Below, piece by piece: positions 33,585-36,163 of a DNA stretch of 36,163 bases. Below the pieces are notes generated by a model. That model worked only from the letters and a program-made list of their open reading frames with translations, did not search any database and had not been told where the DNA came from. The DNA is from CBIFVZ01 sp966185765 (GTDB lineage Bacteria > Pseudomonadota > Gammaproteobacteria > Enterobacterales > Enterobacteriaceae): contig CBIFVZ010000038.1 of the NCBI GenBank assembly GCA_966185765.1, forward strand, positions 1-36,163, read 5' to 3'. A program made the position numbers and the translations under genes. Positions within the stretch are counted from its first letter, which is position 1; each line of letters begins with the position of its first letter.

Positions 33585-34513
33585 AGGTTATTCGTGCCGG
33601 GATGCAAACGACGGTTCAGGACATGGGGCGTACCGGTTATCGGCTTGACGGCGTCAGTCGCAGCGGAGCGCTGGATATGCCTTCGCTGACGATCGCGAAT
33701 GCGCTGGTGGGCAATGCCCCTGAGGCCGCAGCGCTTGAGATAACGCTTGGCAAATGTCAGTTTGAATTTACCCGTGACGGATGGTTTGCGCTGAGCGGGG
33801 CCGACTGTGAGGCTACGCTTGACGGTAAGCCCGTGTGGACCGGCTGGCGCCAACGGGCAAGAGTGGGTCAGCAGCTGCGGCTTAACCTGCCGCACCGCGG
33901 TATGCGTAGTTATCTCGCCGTAGCGGGCGGGTTGGATGTCCCTGTGGTAATGGGCTCACGCAGTACCGATCTCAAGGGGGGCTTTGGCGGCTTTCTCGGA
34001 CGAGAGTTGCGCGACGGTGATGAAATCCCTGCGCTGGCAGGGCGTGATTTCACCGACGCGTGCGGGGTAAAACAGCTTTTATGGAGTAACCGTATTCGCG
34101 CACTGCCGGGGCCGGAATATCACGAGTTCAGTCGCGAGGCGCAGGAAAACTTCTGGCGATTGCCCTGGCAACTGAGCGCCCAAAGTAACCGGATGGGTTA
34201 TCGCCTGCACGGCCAGACGTTAGCGCGTACCGAGCAGCGTGAGCTGACCTCCCACGGCCTGCTGCCGGGCGTGGTGCAGGTGCCGCACAACGGTCAGCCG
34301 ATTGTGTTAATGAATGATGCTCAGACCACCGGCGGTTACCCGCGTATTGCCTGCATTATTGCCGCTGATTTGCACAGTCTGGCGCAGGTGCGCCTCGGTG
34401 AACCCATCCATTTTGTGCAATGCTCACTGGAAGATGCGCTGAAAGTACGACGCGAGCAGCAGGTGTATCTGAGTCAGCTGGCGTGGCAGCTTAACGGTGA
34501 GCACGGCGTTTAA
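33578..34513 (+). CDS. pxpC: 5-oxoprolinase subunit C
   Basis: PxpC (YbgK, KipA/urea-amidolyase-like biotin-independent carboxyltransferase fold) works with PxpB and PxpA. The 311-residue product (E. coli 310) is intact: MLKVIRAGMQTTVQDMGRTGY at the start, SGALDMPSLTIANALVGN, the SNRMGYRL motif and DAQTTGGYPRI. The start is GTG inside the end of pxpB. The next gene is nei after 19 bp; in E. coli pxpA follows here. The product alone is not known to have oxoprolinase activity. Confidence 0.96.
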   Translation: MLKVIRAGMQTTVQDMGRTGYRLDGVSRSGALDMPSLTIANALVGNAPEAAALEITLGKCQFEFTRDGWFALSGADCEATLDGKPVWTGWRQRARVGQQLRLNLPHRGMRSYLAVAGGLDVPVVMGSRSTDLKGGFGGFLGRELRDGDEIPALAGRDFTDACGVKQLLWSNRIRALPGPEYHEFSREAQENFWRLPWQLSAQSNRMGYRLHGQTLARTEQRELTSHGLLPGVVQVPHNGQPIVLMNDAQTTGGYPRIACIIAADLHSLAQVRLGEPIHFVQCSLEDALKVRREQQVYLSQLAWQLNGEHGV

Positions 34514-34532
34514 TCTTCATAAGGATGTTATT

Positions 34533-35324
34533 ATGCCTGAAGGCCCGGAGATCCGCCGCGCGGCGGATCGGCTGGAGGAGGCGGTACTTGGCAAACCCTT
34601 GACGGCAGTCTGGTTTGCCTTCCCTCAGTTAAAAATGTTCGAGCCGCTTTTAACCGGCGAGTGCATTGACCGTATTGAAACCCGCGGCAAAGCGTTGCTG
34701 ACCCACTTTTCAAGTGGGCAAACGCTCTACAGCCACAATCAGCTTTATGGAGTATGGCGCGTGGTGAACGCAGGGGAAACGCCCGACAGCAAACGTAGTC
34801 TGCGGCTGCGCCTTGAGACAGCAGATAAAGCGATTTTGTTGTACAGCGCCTCGGATATCGAGATGCTGGACGACGCAGGTCTGGCGTCGCACCCGTTTTT
34901 ACAGCGTGTGGGACCCGACGTGCTGGATATGACGCTCACCGTTGAGCAGGTGAAAGCCCGGTTGTTGTCACCGCGCTTTTGCCGCCGTCAGTTTTCGGGG
35001 CTGCTGCTTGACCAGGCGTTTCTGGCAGGGCTTGGTAACTACCTGCGAGTGGAAATCCTCTGGCAGGCGCAATTAGCCCCACGGCACCGTGCTGTAGATT
35101 TAACGCCGACTCAGTTGGATGCCCTGGCTCACGCTTGCCTTGAAATACCCCGCCTGTCTTACCAGACCCGTGGTAAGGTGGATGAAAATCGTCACCACGG
35201 TGCCCTTTTTCGTTTCCACGTATTTCACCGTGACGGTAAGGCCTGTGAACGCTGTGGCGGGATGATTGAAAAAACCACGCTGGCATCACGACCTTTTTAC
35301 TGGTGCCCACAGTGCCAGAAATAA
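34533..35324 (+). CDS. nei: endonuclease VIII (DNA glycosylase/AP lyase)
   Basis: Nei removes oxidised pyrimidines from DNA and cleaves the abasic site. The ATG at 34533, after AAGGA, gives MPEGPEIRRAADRLEEA and 263 residues, the E. coli length. Pro2 is the Schiff-base nucleophile after Met removal and Glu3 is the acid. The helix-two-turn-helix region (GLGNYLRVEILW) and the C-terminal zinc finger CERCGG...YWCPQC are present. With phr it makes this a DNA-repair neighbourhood. No clear terminator follows. Confidence 0.98.
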   Translation: MPEGPEIRRAADRLEEAVLGKPLTAVWFAFPQLKMFEPLLTGECIDRIETRGKALLTHFSSGQTLYSHNQLYGVWRVVNAGETPDSKRSLRLRLETADKAILLYSASDIEMLDDAGLASHPFLQRVGPDVLDMTLTVEQVKARLLSPRFCRRQFSGLLLDQAFLAGLGNYLRVEILWQAQLAPRHRAVDLTPTQLDALAHACLEIPRLSYQTRGKVDENRHHGALFRFHVFHRDGKACERCGGMIEKTTLASRPFYWCPQCQK

Positions 35325-35838
35325 GTTACCAACAAAGCGTTGAAAAGACATGACATTGAATCGTCAGAGATAACGTCTTGTTGTACGGTAAATTGAAAAC
35401 ATGACGACAATATAAGGACGTTGAGAGGTGAGACGCAGTTAACGATTGGTCGATTGCCCGGGCACGCAAAAAAGCGAACGCGTCATTTTTAACTGGCAGG
35501 TAACTGAGACGGCTAAATCCTCGACAAAGCGCATTCCTGAATATTCGCGCAAGCGTAGCGTTTTTTATCACGAATAAACTGACAGAGGTATCAGCAAGCG
35601 GGGAAAAGCCTGATACTGGCTCAATAACTCAGTAAATACATTCACCTGCGGCACGGAAGTTTATTCAGTCTTTGATACACCTGCATTGTCTCTGCGTTTA
35701 ACTTGCATTTCAGGACAATACAGGTGCCTTTATTTATTGTGCCGATGCCACCATTTCAATTCCACCTGGATGGAATTGAATGTAATGGCAAGCCTTATGA
35801 AAGGCATTGGCATCAATCAAGCCAGTTACTTTATTGGC
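35325..35838. other. 514-bp gap after nei without a convincing gene
   Basis: Short open frames here have no Shine-Dalgarno support and no recognisable content. A weak hairpin with six T occurs near 35549-35565 and may end nei transcripts. The right half holds a folded region at 35744-35839 (listed separately). E. coli has abrB after nei. Here the context is different, so this gap marks a point of genome divergence. Confidence 0.6.
35744..35814. repeat. three-way-junction-like inverted repeats downstream of the small Cys-rich gene
   Basis: An outer 7-bp stem GATGCCA (35744-35750)/TGGCATC (35808-35814) encloses two hairpins. One is perfect over 10 bp (TTCAATTCCA 35755-35764 / TGGAATTGAA 35771-35780). 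The other is a 5-bp stem GCCTT/AAGGC (35792-35805). A further hairpin AGCCA/TGGCT (35820-35839) touches the stop of the reverse-strand gene. This could be a 3' untranslated structure of that gene or a separate RNA. Confidence 0.55.
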
Positions 35839-36039
35839 TTAGACCCCTGGTGCAGGCTCAACACCGCAGAAGCTTGAGGCGACGGTTTGCTTAGTGATGT
35901 TGGTTGCTGTCTGACCATATTTAGAAGTCGGAACGGTGCAGGTAGTGGTCATGACGCACGCGTCGGTTACCAGATCAAAGCTATAATTGCACGTGCCACC
36001 GATAATATTTTTTGCAGTATCCAGAGTTACTTTTTCCAT
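35839..36039 (-). CDS. Cys-rich small protein with double-glycine-like leader (DUF4762-like)
   Basis: The 66-residue product reads MEKVTLDTAKNIIGG, then a core of 51 residues with four Cys (17, 28, 34, 58). The first 15 residues fit the double-glycine leader pattern used by C39-peptidase exporters, with hydrophobic residues at -4, -7 and -12 and GG at -2/-1. From memory it resembles the enterobacterial DUF4762 family, which has no assigned function. AAGGA precedes the ATG, and a TTGACA/TAAATT promoter lies upstream. No transporter, maturation or immunity gene is in view; those could lie beyond the right edge. A secreted disulfide-bonded peptide is inference. Confidence 0.8.
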   Translation of the reverse strand: MEKVTLDTAKNIIGGTCNYSFDLVTDACVMTTTCTVPTSKYGQTATNITKQTVASSFCGVEPAPGV

Positions 36040-36087
36040 TGTATTTCCTTATGTTAAAGAGGTTATTATTTTTGGAGCTCCTTTTAA

Positions 36088-36116
36088 AATTTAGAATTTT
36101 ACCTGTGAAATGTCAA
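36088..36116 (-). promoter_or_regulatory. sigma-70 promoter of the small Cys-rich gene
   Basis: On the reverse strand TTGACA (36116-36111) and TAAATT (36093-36088) are spaced by 17 bp, about 50 bp before the ATG. A GGAGCTCC palindrome (36074-36081) lies at the expected transcript start. Confidence 0.75.
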
Positions 36117-36163
36117 AAAGATCTTATAGGAATATTGTCTAAACCGCATTTTTATTAGTGTTG

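Noticed and set aside
35326..35571. 81-codon reverse-strand open frame after nei
   Set aside because: There is no Shine-Dalgarno sequence, domain or compositional support, and the content looks random.
35686..35894. Two overlapping 63-codon forward open frames over the folded region
   Set aside because: They span the inverted repeats and the 3' end of the reverse-strand small gene, and neither has a ribosome-binding site.

Overview
The window is a chromosomal stretch of a gamma-proteobacterium of the order Enterobacterales, most likely family Enterobacteriaceae. Nearly every gene has an obvious Escherichia coli orthologue of almost identical length, in the asnB-nagDCAB-nagE-glnS-chiP order of E. 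coli, followed by fur-fldA-ybfE-ybfF-seqA-pgm-kdp-ybfA-phr-nei. I cannot fix the genus. A chitobiase gene inside the chiPQ operon, the short spacing of several loci and the non-E. coli right end show that it is not E. coli.

Left part (1-10.6 kb): the 5' end of an elongator tRNA-Met (metT-like) with a near-perfect promoter; a hairpin-rich gap bounded by two outward-facing terminators; asnB; then the amino-sugar regulon. nagB-nagA-nagC-nagD run leftward and nagE (the N-acetylglucosamine PTS transporter) runs rightward. Two NagC operators 94 bp apart with a CRP site between them lie in the divergent promoter. glnS follows.

Middle (10.6-21.2 kb): chiP-chiQ-chb forms a chitooligosaccharide uptake and cleavage operon (outer-membrane porin, lipoprotein, GH20 hexosaminidase). 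Its leader carries a NagC operator and a stretch complementary to the ChiX small RNA over the ribosome-binding site. The products feed NagE, NagA and NagB, so chitin-fragment use and amino-sugar metabolism form one regulon here. Then come a small orphan gene, fur with an upstream Fur box, fldA, ybfE, ybfF, and the seqA-pgm pair.

Right part (21.2-36.2 kb): the complete kdpFABCDE potassium-uptake operon (leftward) with a KdpE box, ybfA, a fused DUF523-DUF1722 ybgA next to the photolyase gene phr, then ybgI-pxpB-pxpC-nei. The 5-oxoprolinase subunit gene pxpA, which lies between pxpC and nei in E. coli, is missing. The right end holds about 0.5 kb without a convincing gene but with folded elements, then a small leftward gene for a Cys-rich peptide with a double-glycine-like leader (DUF4762-like).

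Most of the window is ordinary core genome. The best candidates for something new are the double-glycine peptide and its structured 3' flank, the hairpin cluster between tRNA-Met and asnB, the 92-residue orphan next to fur, and the pxpA-less pxpBC cluster. No CRISPR array, phage or insertion sequence was seen.
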